DNA from: Phoebastria nigripes
Lineage: Eukaryota; Chordata; Aves; Procellariiformes; Diomedeidae
DNA length: 64,000 nt
Assembly (NCBI GenBank): GCA_035582835.1
Contig: JAYKAV010000289.1
Span: 1,882,853 to 1,946,852 of the forward strand
Direction of reading: 5' to 3'
The notes under the pieces were generated by a model that made no database searches, was not told where the DNA came from, and worked only from the letters and a program-made list of their open reading frames with translations. Both the position numbers and the translations under genes were made by a program. The stretch's first letter is position 1, and each line of letters begins with the position of its first letter. Shown here one piece after another: positions 36,430 to 50,100 of the stretch.

Positions 36430-38004
36430 GTACGTCGGTTTCCTACAGCACCTGTAGCTTGGCTAAGTTGTTAGGTGGTGGGAACTCAGAGAGTTCCCAT
36501 GGGCTCAAGGTTCGTAGTCAGTGGGGAGACGCATCATTGTTCCCTCTCCACCTGGAAACGGTTCTTTGGTTCTNCATTGCCTCAGCTGGCAATGCAAATT
36601 GCTTCAAAGACTCAGATGTAATGCTCTGATAGTGAGACGAAGGCACCGTGGTACCACGGCAACGTGCACAACATAGATCGAGATAAAAANGGACCAAGGG
36701 TCTGGGTGTAATTCATTTGCAGGGACAGATAAGTTCATAGGCAGGTTCACAAACATGTTTTTCAAATCAATGTACCTATGGGCAGACCAAGCCTCTGTAC
36801 CAAACCCATACATGTGAACTTCCAACAGCATAAGGTTCACATGGGCAAGAACAGACATAAAGATGTCAAGACACGCATCAGTATTGCAGTTCTCACACTG
36901 CTGTGCATGAGCCTTAGCTGTGTGCTGCCTACCACAGACCTTTGCAGATTATCTCCATGTATGAGTCAGACTTGCCCCCAGAACTGTGATCTTGGTTTAA
37001 AAGTCTTCCAATTAAAAAACTACAGAGAATAGGCGGAATTTGGATTTTCTTTTGCCTTCTACATTTTGAAGCCTCTGTTGTTGCCTGTTTCAAGCTCTTC
37101 TTGCCAGCTGTGATATCCAGAAACACACTTTTCTTTTTTCATTTTAACACGAAAAGCTGGGGTACTCATATGAGCCTCCTATTAAAACAGCAAGCGCTTT
37201 GGAGTGAAGGGGAATAAGCCAGCAAGTGTCATGAGATTTGCCCTAAAACCCAAAGAGACTGCAAAACTCTCATAGACATGTGCACATTTACATAATTATA
37301 TAGTNCTGTTGTGTTTCAGAAAGACACTTGCAAACACAGCCATGTAAACTAGTAGGTAGGAAAGTTTTAGTGAATAGCCTACTGGCAATATGCACGCAGA
37401 TAACACATACACGGTGACTGNGGGATGGGGGGAGCACGGAAACCACGTGTGTGCAGGCAGTGTTCTCCCATGGGCAGAGAGCCAAAAGCACTTGCAGAGT
37501 AATAGTGACGTGTGAGACATCATCTATGTGTGGGGAAGAAAAATGAGTTGCGCCTGTCCCATGGCCTCCAGGGAGTGCAGCATCCCCTCCCCTCGCACCA
37601 GCCTGCAGAGCAAGGGCAGGTTAGAATGGGTTGAATATACTGTCCTGGCTTGTCCTCTTCATTCAAAACAGCTCAGGGGGGAAGACAGCCCCAAAAACTA
37701 GAAATTANGCTGCCACGCTTCCACTAAGGACGTCTCACCGTCTTTGCTTGTACAGAGGAGCAGAGAAAACATGCCTTTTTCAAAAAGACTTTCTTCCTGG
37801 TTGTGGATATCCCCAGCTCTCTGCCTGCCCTGCCTGACAACATACACTCTGATCGAGACTGCAAATCTCTGCCCCATGCAATGCCCCTGGCAGTGGCTCT
37901 GCCCTTTGCTAAAGAGCTATTCAGCCCCGAATGCTACCGCAGCAGTTTGCAGGGGCTGTAGTGGGAGAGAAATGCATGCAATGTATGTGTTCAGACACAT
38001 CTAA

Positions 38005-38057
38005 GAACTGTCACTGTAGGTCAGGCCATAGATCCATCAAGCCTGGGATCCTGTCTC
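38005..38057 (+). repeat. Ancient sauropsid repeat fragment
   Basis: GTAGGTCAGGCCATAGATCC and then ATCAAGCCTGGGATCCTGTC match a common old repeat phrase ('gtcagacctgtggtccatctagcccaggatcctgtctc'). It abuts the CR1 fragment that follows. Confidence 0.45.
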
Positions 38058-38270
38058 TAAGAATCATGGAGAAACGGGTCTGGAAGGACCTTGAGAGGTC
38101 ATTTAATCCATGCCTCTTCCCCAAGGCAGACTCAGACATACCTGTGTCACATCTGACAGAGGTTTGTGGGCAGCCTCTCNTGAAAGGTTTCCTGTGACAG
38201 GAAATTCACACCCAGAGCAGGCAACTTGCACCACTGCTTTGCTGTCCCAACCTTTATAAAGGAGCTAAAA
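38058..38270 (-). mobile_element. Old CR1 LINE fragment, 3' end
   Basis: The terminal AGAATCATGGAGAAACGGG is followed by CTGGAAGGACCTTGAGAGGT and CATTTAATCCATGCCTCTTC, and later by ACAGGAAATTCACACCCAGA. This is the CR1 3' region in antisense orientation. It is heavily diverged and truncated, clearly older than the copy at 4022-5043. One N is at 38180. Confidence 0.8.
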
Positions 38271-38279
38271 TCTTGCTTG

Positions 38280-40900
38280 TACGTGAAGCCTGCGATTGCT
38301 AAGGGGTGAGGAACAAATTCCCCTTCAGTTTGTAGGAGACTGCTAAAAATTTGAAGGCTTATCTTGGTTCAGGATTAACTCTATACATGAGAAGTGGAAA
38401 GGGATCTGTTTTTCTCCATGGATCTTTGATGGATATTGCCAAAGCACTTATGAAAGACACTTCTAGCATGGGGAGAACAATGTCCTCCTCCTTCCAACAT
38501 GGGAGGAAACAGGCAGCAGCATTCTGCATGCACAGGAGGCTCGTGGGTGTGGGGGGGTGTCTGAGAAGGGTCTTGCAGCTGGTCACAATGCTGGAGAAGT
38601 CATTATTCACAAAAGAAGCTGGAGGTGAGACAGATTCCGGTGGAAATAGGTAGAGAGTTCAGAGAGACGTGGGAAGACTGCAAGGGCACCTAGGGAAGCA
38701 TCTCATGGCCAAATACCATGCACTAAGTTGAAAGAGAGAGCTGAGGGCTTGGGGAAATCCAGCCATGTGTGTCATGGTTTGAGCTGCTGNGAGTTGAGCG
38801 CTTTGGAAACACACTCTCTGGGACTAACTTTTGCTTCAACTGCGGTCAACTGAGGAGGAGGGGAAAACCTCATGTGCTTCAGCAGAGCAGATGGAGCCAT
38901 TAGGTAGGAGGCTGGCTAGATGTTGGAGGGTTGTTTGTTTTTAATATCTGGCCCTGTTGGCAGAACTGGTCACTTAAAAATTGGGCCCATGCATTTTTTA
39001 AGGAGTGTCAAAATTGGTCTAGCTATAGTGAATTAGTGGAACCACAGCCAATGCTAACAGTTAAGAGCTGGACTCTGAGCACACACACCCTCCAGAACAT
39101 ATCATTTTACTGAAACCCACAGGGGTAAAATCTCATTTTGTGGGCTCCTTAAATTGACTTCGAGAATCTGTAAAGCTGTTGGGATTTTGTCAACTGTTTA
39201 ATTCCAACATAGAAGCCTCTTTCCTCCCAAATGATGTCTCTCAATTGCTCTTTGCAGTAGACTAGCCCAAGGGAGGCACATATTCTACATTAAGGATATC
39301 ACTCCTTTCCTTAGAAAAGCAGCTGATCTGGAGCATGGGAATTTTCTGTGTAGTCTTCTCTTTTGATGTTCTTTTTCTCCCATACTTTTTTTGGTTGGCT
39401 GGTTTGTTCTCTGTCCCTCAGTCAGACGGTTCCTTGGGGCACTTGTGATTTTGTTGAATGAGGTTTGACCTGACCACTGCTCTTCTCCTAAGGCCCATAA
39501 CAGCAGACCTCAAACCAGCCAGAGCAACCAAGGATTTGGAGTGGATGTGAAATCAGGCGAGAGGACCTCACCCGTCCCTAATTGAAACACTGTCGCCTGT
39601 TTAGTGGTGATTTCCCCAGTGTCTTGCTGTGCCAGAGCATGGACACAGCACATTAGGACCGTGTCATTTACATTGAAAACCCACAGAGATAAAGGCACTG
39701 TCAGTGCTACGCAGCAGCGTACGGCAAAATGCAGCATTTTCTCATTTTTGCAGGTGATGTTAAAAAGGAAGCAGCACCAACCTACAACATGCAACACTCC
39801 TCCTTCCATCACAGCTGAAGACCAGAAGTCTGTCAGCAGCAAGCAAAGAGCCTGTTTTAGTGAGCAAGGCTATTTTATACACTGCATAAACAGAATCGCT
39901 GTAGAACAGCATAGCTGCTGATATCTCTTCATAGGATGCCTGAATCCCAATCTGCCATCCTAGCATGGAAAGGCAGTTCGCTGTTACAGTCTCCAAAGGC
40001 TCATTCCCTCCTTCTGTGTATTGCATTTTAGCAGATTTTAGGCCTCTTTCCCACAAAACTTGAACCACTGATTTTCCTGGTACCCTCAGTCAAGGTTTGC
40101 ACCTTGCATNCAATATTAGTAGGAAGGCAAGCAAAAGTGGAGATGTTTTACATTAAATCATGGACAGTAGGGGTAGATACAATTGCATTAAGGAAGCACA
40201 TTAATCAGCATNGATTCATACTAATAAGGCTGGTTTAGGGGGGCCTCTGGCAGGAAAATGCTGCTTTGATCATTATCTGTGCACTCTGATGCTAATGCAG
40301 ATAGGATGGCAGATGCTGAGAGTGGTTTGTGGGATGTCTGAATATTCATTATCACTATCCGTGTTGTTGTTCCTAGTCATGAGAGCCTTGGGTACTAGGT
40401 ACTGCATGAAGGCTGGAAAACAGATGAAGCTCAGCTTGGCTTTGGGACTAGGGCACTGCTCAGACCAGAAAACATTCCTGTTACCACAAGACAGTAGTTA
40501 ACAGCTTCAGTCCACTTCTTTGAAGTATATTGTTGTGTTGTCCTTTTTTCTTCTCCCAGAAACTGATTATTTAGCTATAAGGCAAAGCAAAAGAGACAGT
40601 AGACTGAGCACTTGAACACACTACGCAAATAGCCAGGCAGAAGCACTGAAACAGAGGCATTTCACTAATGATGCTGCTCAGTGTAAGCAAGTTCTAGAAA
40701 AATGAATCTTTTCTAGAAAAAATGAGGCTTTGTCATTCAATGCCAGAGGTGAGACACGGGAGGCAAAGAGGGCAGTGGTGAGATGGTCTCGTCTGGCTGG
40801 GTAGACAGGCTGCCACTGCCAGTTTTCCTACAGCAAAGCAGGGACAGAACACACCGCCTTGGAAAGAGGGACTCACAGTTAGACTGGAGGAGAGGTAATG
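38280..40900. other. Intron 2 segment without recognised features
   Basis: No exon or delimitable repeat was recognised. TGTCATGGTTTGAGCTG at about 38770 looks like the start of some avian LTRs, but no matching end or target duplication could be found. Ns are at 38790, 40110 and 40212. Confidence 0.4.
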
Positions 40901-40904
40901 CAGG

Positions 40905-41055
40905 CAGTATCTATATTTTTGCCCCAGGCTCATGGTGTGGCTGTGGGTAAGTTCACTTCTCCGTGCCTTGGTTCCCTCCGCACCCCCCCAAGAATGGGAG
41001 ATGACAGCATTTGTCTGCTCTGCGTTGCTGGGCAGACTTAATTAAATGCTGCAAG
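40905..41055 (+). repeat. MIR/CORE-SINE-like fragment
   Basis: GTGGCTGTGGGTAAGTTCAC, TCTCCGTGCCTTGGTTCCCT, GAATGGGAGATGACAGC and TTAATTAAATGCTGC follow the MIR-like order. Confidence 0.5.
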
Positions 41056-41625
41056 ACGTCTGGACGTAAGGGACGACAGCAATATAAAGTGGATGATCAC
41101 ACGGGGATGGAAGGGGAACGTGCATGTACAAGAAGAATTGTGGATTTTCCACATGTGGGAGTTCAATTCCATTTTCTGAAATGACAGTAAGGACAGGGAG
41201 ATCTGGCTCTCTATGTAAGAGTGCAGGGAAACCCTGGGGTATAAAAGGGAGATCTGCTCACCTTGCAACTTCTCTTGCAGCGGGACCATTTAGAGGCTGC
41301 CTAATTTCATGCAACCTGCAAATACAGAATACTTCTGAGACCTCTGCCAAGTCTGGTTAAAATGCACCAACAGATTCAAAACTTAGTGGGGGCTGTGACA
41401 ACAAGCCAGTCCTGTCCCATCCCTCCACCTGCAGAGTGACAGGACAAAACTGATTGCTTACGTACACTCGTTACAGTAAGGTCCCTGGATATATAAAAAG
41501 GAAATACAGCTCCTGAGACAGGAAGGGTTGTGAGTAACTGGCTGCACAAGCTAGCTATAAATTGGTTGGGATGGTGCCTGCGGAAAAAAAGCTGTTTTGT
41601 TTTGGTTTTTTTCCCCAAAAAATTG

Positions 41626-41820
41626 TTTCATCAGGAGGGTGGTACAGGTCTGGGACAGGTCAATGGAGAGNTGAGGGGTATCTCCATCCTCGGTGGTTTT
41701 CAAGGCTTGGCTGGACAAAGCCACAGCTGATGTGCTCAAGAGCTGGTGATAGCCCTGCTTCAAGTGGGAGGTTGGATTAGGGACCCCCCAGGGTCCCATC
41801 TAACGAACATTTCTGTGATT
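41626..41820 (+). mobile_element. CR1 LINE fragment, 3' region
   Basis: The CR1 phrases GGTGGTTTTCAAGGCTTGGC, TGGACAAAGCCACAGCTGAT, GGTTGGATTAGGGACCCCCC and a final CATTTCTGTGATT follow consensus order, in the same sense as BRINP1. Only about 195 bp of the 3' end remain and the terminal ATTCT repeat is degraded. One N is at 41671. Confidence 0.85.
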
Positions 41821-42892
41821 TCCCTGTTTCTCCGATTCAGAGTGGACACTAAACTGGGTGCTCATAAAGGGATTTGCACTACTGAATGCATTTGGCCACA
41901 CTAGAGATTTTTATTTAGTCCTAGAAAACCCACAAATCTGAGCAGCTACATGCTCTCTAAATGTGTCATTCCCTCGGCAAAGAGGAAGAGAATTATCATG
42001 AAGCAAGGATCTTTGCTGTGCACGTAGCACAGGCTACAATTGACTTAGAAATGCATACGCTGTTCTGCTGCTTAAATTTTCCCTTAGAGGAAAAAAAAAT
42101 AAAGAAAGGAGAAAAAAAATCTGGTCTCAGAAAACTTTCAAAGTTCTATGGCACCACAAATTAAAAACAATGAGTCAGATTCTCTGTGACATAAATATGT
42201 GAAGCTGTTGACTTCAAGGAAAATTCACCAATTTATTGGCTGGGGAATCTGTTCTAGCATATCCAGCATTGCCCCAGGACCTGCATGCAGAGCACCGCAG
42301 TTTATAAGGCTACTTGCCCTGGCTGTCTGTCTGGGAGCATTATGAGCTTTTATTATTTGTAAGCGAAAGCAGAATGCAACTCCTGCAATCAGGCACTGGA
42401 CTTGGACAATCTGGGTAGTGAATGTGAGGTTTTTATGATTGTTTTTAGCAGCTTCTATTATGGAAGTTTTGCCTTTCCTCACCAGAACTTCCAGGCAGGT
42501 TTCATGCAAATCTGTCATTTCCACAACTGAAGAACTGCTCTGGCAGAAAAGTAATCTTGCAAGAAACAAGAAAAAGAAAAAAAAGTTAATTTTCAACCAG
42601 ATCACTTTTCTGGTCTCATTCGTTGTGTGGTCAGGTGACAGTAAAGGGACAGGACTGTGTAGATGGAGGCAGGAAGGGGACTAAGGGGACTGGTGAGACG
42701 GCTGTTTTCAGCAGCAATGTGGATTAAAGTTGTATTAAAGTGGTTGTGAAAATGCATGCTAAGTTTTGGCAGAGACAAGATCTATTAGAGCTGCTTCCAC
42801 CATTTTTTCAGTCCATTCTTCTTCTCCCATCTCTCCACTCCTCATTGACTCCTTTTGCTGCCTCTCTATTGCATTGAATTTAATCTACTGGT

Positions 42893-43240
42893 CACTAGAG
42901 CTGTACAAATAATTGATTTTGTGGTTCACTGGTTGTACGGAACAAAAATAACATTAAAAATGGGTTGATCTGAAATGGNTGTTTGTTCAACTTTTCAGTA
43001 AAATGAAAAAATCAAAACATTTCATTTTAGGCTCAGTGAAAGGTTTAAGCTTTGCTATTTGTTTTCATTTTATTAATCCAGTAAAAAAAAAATTTTTTTT
43101 GCAATTTTTAAGGCATAAATGTTCATCTCAAAACTCAAAGTCAGCAAATGCCACTTAAAAAATGTCAAAAGGGAAACATTTTGATTTTGAGTGTATTTTG
43201 TTTAGCCATTTGCTCTTCAACTTGCTCATTCAATTTATGT
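42893..43240 (+). repeat. AT-rich diverged interspersed repeat, possible
   Basis: The head TAGAGCTGTACAAATAATTG is followed by AATCAAAACATTTCATTTTA and, later, GGGAAACATTTTGATTTTG. It resembles in reverse the sequence at 25850-26045. Low sequence complexity weakens the call. A and T runs near 43083-43100 and an A run near 43281-43295 follow. Confidence 0.3.
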
Positions 43241-43975
43241 TGAATTTGCAAGCAGTTTTTATGTCCTTGGGAAGGAGGTAAAAAAAAAAAAAAAAGACCG
43301 GCTGTCCTTATTGTTCACTCTGAGACTCTGAAATCTTAAAATTCCCCAGGGTTCAGCTTTGTCTTCCCTTGGGTTCAGCTTTTAGCATCTTAGGATGAAG
43401 AAATAAGTTTCCCCAGCACTGCTGGGCAAGGGAGGCACAGCCAAGACGAGCAGTAGGATTGCAGCTTTGCTGGGGGAAGGCTCATGCTCGTTCAAAAATA
43501 AGGTGGATGCTGAGACCTGGGTGCTACTGACTGAGACAAACTGCACAACAGGGGTGCAGTCATAGTTCCTTTCTCATACACATATCCTGGCAAGTTTTCA
43601 GTCCTGTTCCAGTTGTTTGGATGCCTGAAGCATCCAAAAAAGCACCGTGAAGGTTCTTCTCAAACAGCATTTAAGGTGATGCTTTGCACTGGTACAAATT
43701 GATAGGCACTGTTAGGCTTTTTAATCTTTGCTTTGGGTTTTTTAGTCATGCTGAAGTTCTGCTGACAAGGTTTTCCTATTAGGTTTTTATGCTATCTGTT
43801 TAAAGGGGAGATCAACTTTTATGTTTTCCAGTCAGAGGCAAGGCTTTTTTAGGAGAGGCAACACAGCAATTGAAGGACAGAGGGAGCTGAGATGAAAGGA
43901 GGCTCTTGCCTCTGTGTGGAATGAGCAATGGAAATCCGTACAGCACTGCATGGCAAAAAATACGAAATCTCCATA

Positions 43976-44185
43976 GTTTACATTATGCATGTAAACGAGT
44001 GAAGTACATTGGTTTGTAATCAGTAAATGCCTTGTAAATAAATGTGTGTAAACCAAAAATTTAAATCTATTTCCATAGTGCATGTAAACAATGAAGCCTT
44101 CTAGTGTTCTCTTCAATGTAAATGTTAATCTAAAAATGACATTACTACAAGTTTTTGCAACTTTACAAGAGAGCCACAATTTACA
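43976..44185. promoter_or_regulatory. Cluster of TGTAAA motifs, possible forkhead-type enhancer
   Basis: Eight TGTAAA/TTTACA hexamers occur in 210 bases, at 43977, 43990, 44033, 44047, 44083, 44117, 44162 and 44180. The first two form the inverted repeat GTTTACAT-TATGC-ATGTAAAC (43976-43996). TGTAAACA is the core bound by forkhead factors. Chance would give well under one hexamer in this length. A decayed tandem repeat is the alternative. Confidence 0.35.
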
Positions 44186-44189
44186 TTCC

Positions 44190-47100
44190 TGTCTCACTAG
44201 ATCTAACACAGCAGCTTGGCAAACACGAGCCATTCAGTGATGGGTGTAAACCAGCCAATTCCATCATGTAGCCTCTCCTTTAGCCACAACCTTCATTTTT
44301 CATGCAGTTCAGGGACCAGTGTTGTTACATTCCCTGCATAATGCGTCTCCCAGCGTATGGGAAGCTTTTAATATATTTGCATAAGCAGAATAAAAGCANG
44401 AGTGGGGGATGGCAGGGAATGGCTCGGGCTGATCTGTACAGCGCTTAGTCCTGGGGGTGCTGGGCTGAGCAGACAAGGAGCTTGGCCCTCTTCGGGGCTG
44501 GAGGAGCAGATGCTCTGGCTGCGTTTGGATTCAGATGGCGAGGGCTTGCGAACATCACTGGCAGCTGCAGGACTTGACAGAAGGACACACCTCTCCTTCT
44601 CTTTGATATTCTTGAGAACAGAGGGCAAATGGAAGGATAAATGGCACCAGCCTTTGATATGCTCAGAGCTGCTAAGATATGGGAACAGAACATCTGCCCA
44701 AGCTTTGGGGAAGGGCAGACCCTCATCTCAACGTGGCAGCGCACGCCCAGGCCATAGGGAATGGCGCAGAAGCAATGCAGTTGATAAGTTGATATTCTGA
44801 TAGGGCGCTTGTGGTTAGGACATGTCAGTTCCTCTGGAGAAAAGTGTGCCCGTGAGCTGTATGCCTAGAAAGGCATATCACTAACTGGTTGCCCTGCCTG
44901 CTGACCCGGCTAAGCTTTTAGCCGGATCGGCTGAGTGTTAGCACAGTTCTGCAGAGTTGCATGCTCAAGCACAAAAATTCCCTTTCTGAATCCAGAATGA
45001 AATATTTTAACCGTGCTCCCAATGAATCCCAGAAGCAGCACAGACAAATATTTTCAGTCACTGAACCTTTCCAAAGAGATCTGCATCCTGCTGGGCCAGG
45101 AGGGAGCTGTCTACACAGTCCCCTCTGAGACCTTGCTCGGTGGGGGGATCTTTTCCCCTCTGCATGAAAAGTGGAGGGCTTTGCTCAGCAGGCCTCCCAA
45201 GGCTGCTCCCCAGCATGCTGCGACAGCAATGACTCTGCACGTTCATCTCAGGTTTCTTCAGACCAGCGGACTATGGTCCAGTGGCTTGGGAGCATATTTT
45301 AAAGGCTAACAAGCCAAGGAGAAGCCTTCACTCTTTTTTTTTTCTGAGCAGATTATTAATTCTACTTTTAAATCAGGCAGATGCTTATTTCAGCAGAGAA
45401 GCTGTTACATTTAAAAAAAAAAAAAAAAAAGTCATCCTGTTAGATGCATGGAATAATTTTGTTCTGGCACCAGTAGCACTGGGAGATGGCATGACTATAC
45501 CTATTATAGGGGTTTTTCTATTTCTGGATCCCTCTAATGTTTCCCTTGGGTTCCAGAAAGTATATTTTTTTTTCCTTTCTTTTTTGCTGATTGCCACCCA
45601 CCAGCCTCTGTAAATGGAACAAGATGCGTCCCACCGGGGCAGTCGGAGCCATCCAGGCTGGTTTCCCGTGTTAAACTACTAAGCTCAGGTACAGAACCCA
45701 AGGACACNTCTGAAAAGAAACCCAGGAATCAGCTTCGCCTGCAGCAGGGAGGGAGAAGGGTTTGGGTCAGCCCTTTGTGCCAGGATCTCCTCTCCAGGCA
45801 GCGTGAAATCAAATATGCCTGTGCAGAGCCAGAGGTTCCTCTGTGTGCCGCAGCGCGCGTGTGCCCGGCGAAGGAGCTGATGCAGCACGCGGGCGGCTTG
45901 GTGCAGCCTCAGCTTCCCCTACAGAGAGCCCTGGGCAGGTGGTGCCTGGGGCAGGGGATGGAGGCAGCNTTTAGGCTGCCAGGTCTGTGCACCAGGGATG
46001 CTGTTCACTGGTAACCAAGCCTGGAAGCTCTGTGTCTTGGATGATCAGACCCAATTTCATATCCGCAGCGCTTCGCAAGCCTTCCACCACTGACACAGTG
46101 ACCACAAAGGATTTACAGGAAGCTGCAGTGAGGTTCCCTTCAGCAGGGACACATTTTTGCTGGTTAAATACATCCCATCAGGTGAGAAATACCGAGAGGG
46201 AGCGGAGGAGAGGTGTAGAGACAGGAGCTGCAGGTCACGGTGGTATTCACATTCATCGAGCTGTCTGGGCTGGAGGCACTCTGCAGCGCAGGCTGCAGGC
46301 AGGTGCTGCCTCCTCCTCCTCCCTCCCTGCCAGACCCCTCGCAGCTGCCTAGCTCTCCAGCCACTCTGTTTCAACAGGACGGAGATCCTCCCCATCATCC
46401 CCATACTCTGCGGCGTGGGAAAGCCTCTGACCTGCTCCGGCACCTGCCCTGAAAGGCAAGCCTTGAGGTCTGAGACCGGCAGCTGCGAGCAGGGCCAGGC
46501 TGGGGCGTAGTGGAGGGATGGGATTCTCTAAAGTATCTGCTATGCTTCTAAATCAAAGTCCCGCTGACAACACAGAGCACTAAATGCCTGCCTGGGGCTC
46601 TGCTCCTACAGTCATGTGACGACATCAGAATTTAAGCTTTAATTAAGAAACGAGTGNGGGGAGGGAGGGAAGTGTCTCTAGCCCTTATGACTGCAAAAGA
46701 AAGCTCGGAAACATGACCCGAGTGCAACCAACATCTGCTTTAATGTGCAGACGGCTCCCAGCAGAGGGGTAAGCAGCCGGGAGAGGAAGCCATTACATCA
46801 AATTCCCGATCAGGTCAGGCCTGCTTGTGCTTCTGCTTGCAATGAAAGCGCTTGCTTGGAGAAAGGGGAGTTTCCATAAAAGCTGTGCTATGGCAGAATT
46901 ACACCAACAAGCCCTCCCTTGCTGTACATGGCTCTCATGCAGCCTTGCAGGGCCAAATTTTACACTAACACAGCCTCTGCTTGTGCACAGCCATCGTCTG
47001 GAGGTGGCAAGAGCCAGCTAACTGCCACTGTGTTCCTGCAGGCTGAATTGTGCCGATGGTGCGCAGCACTTTTTAAGCAGCAACGTGGAAATTCTCTGTT

Positions 47101-50100
47101 CTGGTATTATGGCAGGAGGTTTTTTGCCTCCTGGAGTTCCTTAGCCCAAATTGAAGGGACTCCTTTGTTATGCCTATATGGCATGCAAATCTTCAACACC
47201 TGCTGGCCCGAAAACCCATGCTGTGCTTTCTCCTGCCATCAGTGTTGGTAAGGGCAGGGAGCAACTAGACGTTTCAGAGACCAGTTAAGGAGAAGCCTCT
47301 GGATGCTCTCCATCTCCCAGAGAGACACCTTTGGTAAGGTTCATGGAAGCAGAACCTTATTTGATGGCTATGCTTTCAGCCAGCACACCAGGGTCTGGAG
47401 GCTCAAATATGCCTGATATTGCAACAGCCTCCCATTCCCAAGCATGAGTATAATGAAAAGCAGGTGGAAGAGCTGTTCCCCTATTACTTATAGCTGGGAC
47501 CTGTCTCTGGGCTCTGATTGACTTAGTGATAGCTCTTACAATCATCCTGACACTGATTGCCTAGATGTGGCTAGAGATCTTGTCACTTCTGCCATAGAAG
47601 TGCCCCTTTGCAAGCTGCAAACAAAGGTTTCATGGACTGGCAGCGACTGGCAGGTCTACTGGAGCACAGACTGGGTTGAAGCACTGATTTCGGTAGCTGA
47701 CCGTTGCAGTGCACTCAGAGGATTCAGCTTGGATGAGGATGCAAACACTGACCAGTGAGGGACACTGCCTCCCCACAGCTACCTGGAGGTGGAAGAAAGG
47801 ACGAGGTGAAACCGAGTATTATGTCGGGAGGGCAAAGGTGTTTTCATTATCCTTGCATCCCTGCCCAACCTCATTTTGCTTTTCCTCCCCTTTCTTTCAT
47901 ACTGGTTCTTTCCCTCTCAGCAAAGGAAAACCTGCCCATTGAGTGTTCAGCATTAAATATTTCAGTGTTAGCTTCTAGCTCTTGAGCAAAAACCCAGAAA
48001 GAACATTATTTTTTACTCCCCCCCAAACGTCGGGGGTTCTCCCTGGGGAGTGCAGGCACACAGCCTGGGTAAGGCTAATACAAGAGCTTGGTACACGGGG
48101 AGAACTGTGTGTTGCATGGCTAAGAGCAAGCAGGAGAGACAGGAATAAGAAAAGAAGGTTGTTAGCTTCATCTCTGGTTAAAGCTAAATGAATAGTCCCC
48201 ACCAGACTAATATGTTCTCCTTGCATTTTGTCTTCCTTCCCCCTGTTTTCCTCCCCTTACCCCAATTCATGCACAGACTGTGAAAGTCTCAGATTCCCCC
48301 CTCCCACCCGTAAAAGACTCCCGACTTTTTCCTGGGAGTATTTGATATTTGAAATCTGTGCCGTACCGATTCAGCGGGCGAGTGTTGCCGAGTCACGTGA
48401 TGAACTGTGTCTCAAGACTATTTAGTGTCTCTTCAAAGCCCACACTTTTAGAGTCCTGTGATTATGTAAGAGTCACAACTCAATTTTTAAAGTAAGTTTA
48501 TGGCCCTTATAATTGCAGAGGAAAACTTGATAATACGACTCCTACATACTCAGAAAGCAGAAGACAAAAAAGAAGAAAAAAAAAAAAAACCCTGAAGTTT
48601 ATCAGATTTAAAAAGTCTCATGAATTTTAAAACCAATCTCTTAATTCTTTTTTGGAGCCTGACTCATGATTTTCAAACAGTTAGCAATATGGCTGTAGGG
48701 ATTGTAAGGCTGGTTTGTTATCTTATTAGATAACTTACATAAAATATCCAAACCCGTGGAGACTCAGAGATTTGAGTATTGCACTTCAGTACACAGCTGG
48801 AGAGAATAGTGTCTTTTCTTCTGTATAGATGCTGAGGATCTCCTCTTAATCCAGGTCTCTAGTCACTACTGCAGCATAAATATTTCCCAGAATCATATTA
48901 GTGCTAATCATATGAATGAGAATAGCCATAATATTGATCTTCATAATACTTAGGTTATTAAATTTGAGTTTGAAGGTGGTTTTGTGGGGCAATTCATAAT
49001 AGTAAATCTCGTCAGCATGCATAAGCAGGGAAAACAAGCCACAGAGCAATAGCATTGCAAACCCAAAGAGAAATATATTCTCGAGTCTTCCATCCTACCA
49101 CAAGACTGCACACCGAACAGACACGTGTGGATAAGTTAGCAATGTCAGAACTGACGTTTTGCTCATTGTTTGATAATCTCAGATGAACTTAATTGATCTG
49201 AAAGGGGAGAAAAGCCTTTGGATGTTGAAACAACTTGTTCCAATGTTTCTATGAGGTATATGCACCACCCAGGGGGACTTTATTCCCAGAATATTTGCAC
49301 ACACACCAAGACAGGGGTGCTCCTGTGATAAGCTGAAGGGAGATTGCCGCTGTCACCCNTAAGCGGTGGGCTTGCCTTCCACATACATCTTTACTCAGGC
49401 TGTCCACATTCAGTTTAAGAGTCATGAATACTGAAGAGGTAGGGAGGTAGCAGAACATATCATGCTTGTAGCTGTTCCAGAGCCTCATACCTGCCTCTGT
49501 GCAGACGTGAGCATTGATGTTTGAGGTGCATGCAGATATTGGGGTGGCTGAAGCATCTTGCATGGCCTATGGTGGATTAAAGGAAATCTGAGAATACTTT
49601 CCTGTGAAATGGCCCTATAATAGGGGACAGAAAAAGTCCTACCAGCACTTCTACCATATAACAAAGGAGGAATCAAGAGTATGGAAGAGGCTAAATGCTA
49701 CTATATAATAAGCTTACATGATAATTGCCAACTGTATTTGGACTTAATTTTCTTCTGCAGAAGAGTCATAAAAATAAGTTTATTATTTTCATTCCTGAGG
49801 ACTGAGATATTGGCGTCATGTCTTTTAAAAAAGACAGTGCTTTATCTCCCCACTTGAACATATGAACTCCATTGGTGATTGACTCCAGTACGATTGTGGG
49901 TGAGCATCCGAAGGTGAAGACTTTATATTCACAGCTGCTGTCTGCTAGCTGGANTAGAAATAGCTCAGCTCTCTGTCAGAGTCTTGCAAATGTTTGTACC
50001 ACTGGGGTGGGATTTTCACTCATAGTGGTGGGGATTGTGCACCGAAAGGGGAGCAGATCTGGGGTAGTTCTACAAGGATGGTGGAAGGCAAATGACAGGA

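Noticed and set aside
38770..38860. LTR-like start TGTCATGGTTTGAG
   Set aside because: No matching CA end, target duplication or second phrase of an LTR could be found.
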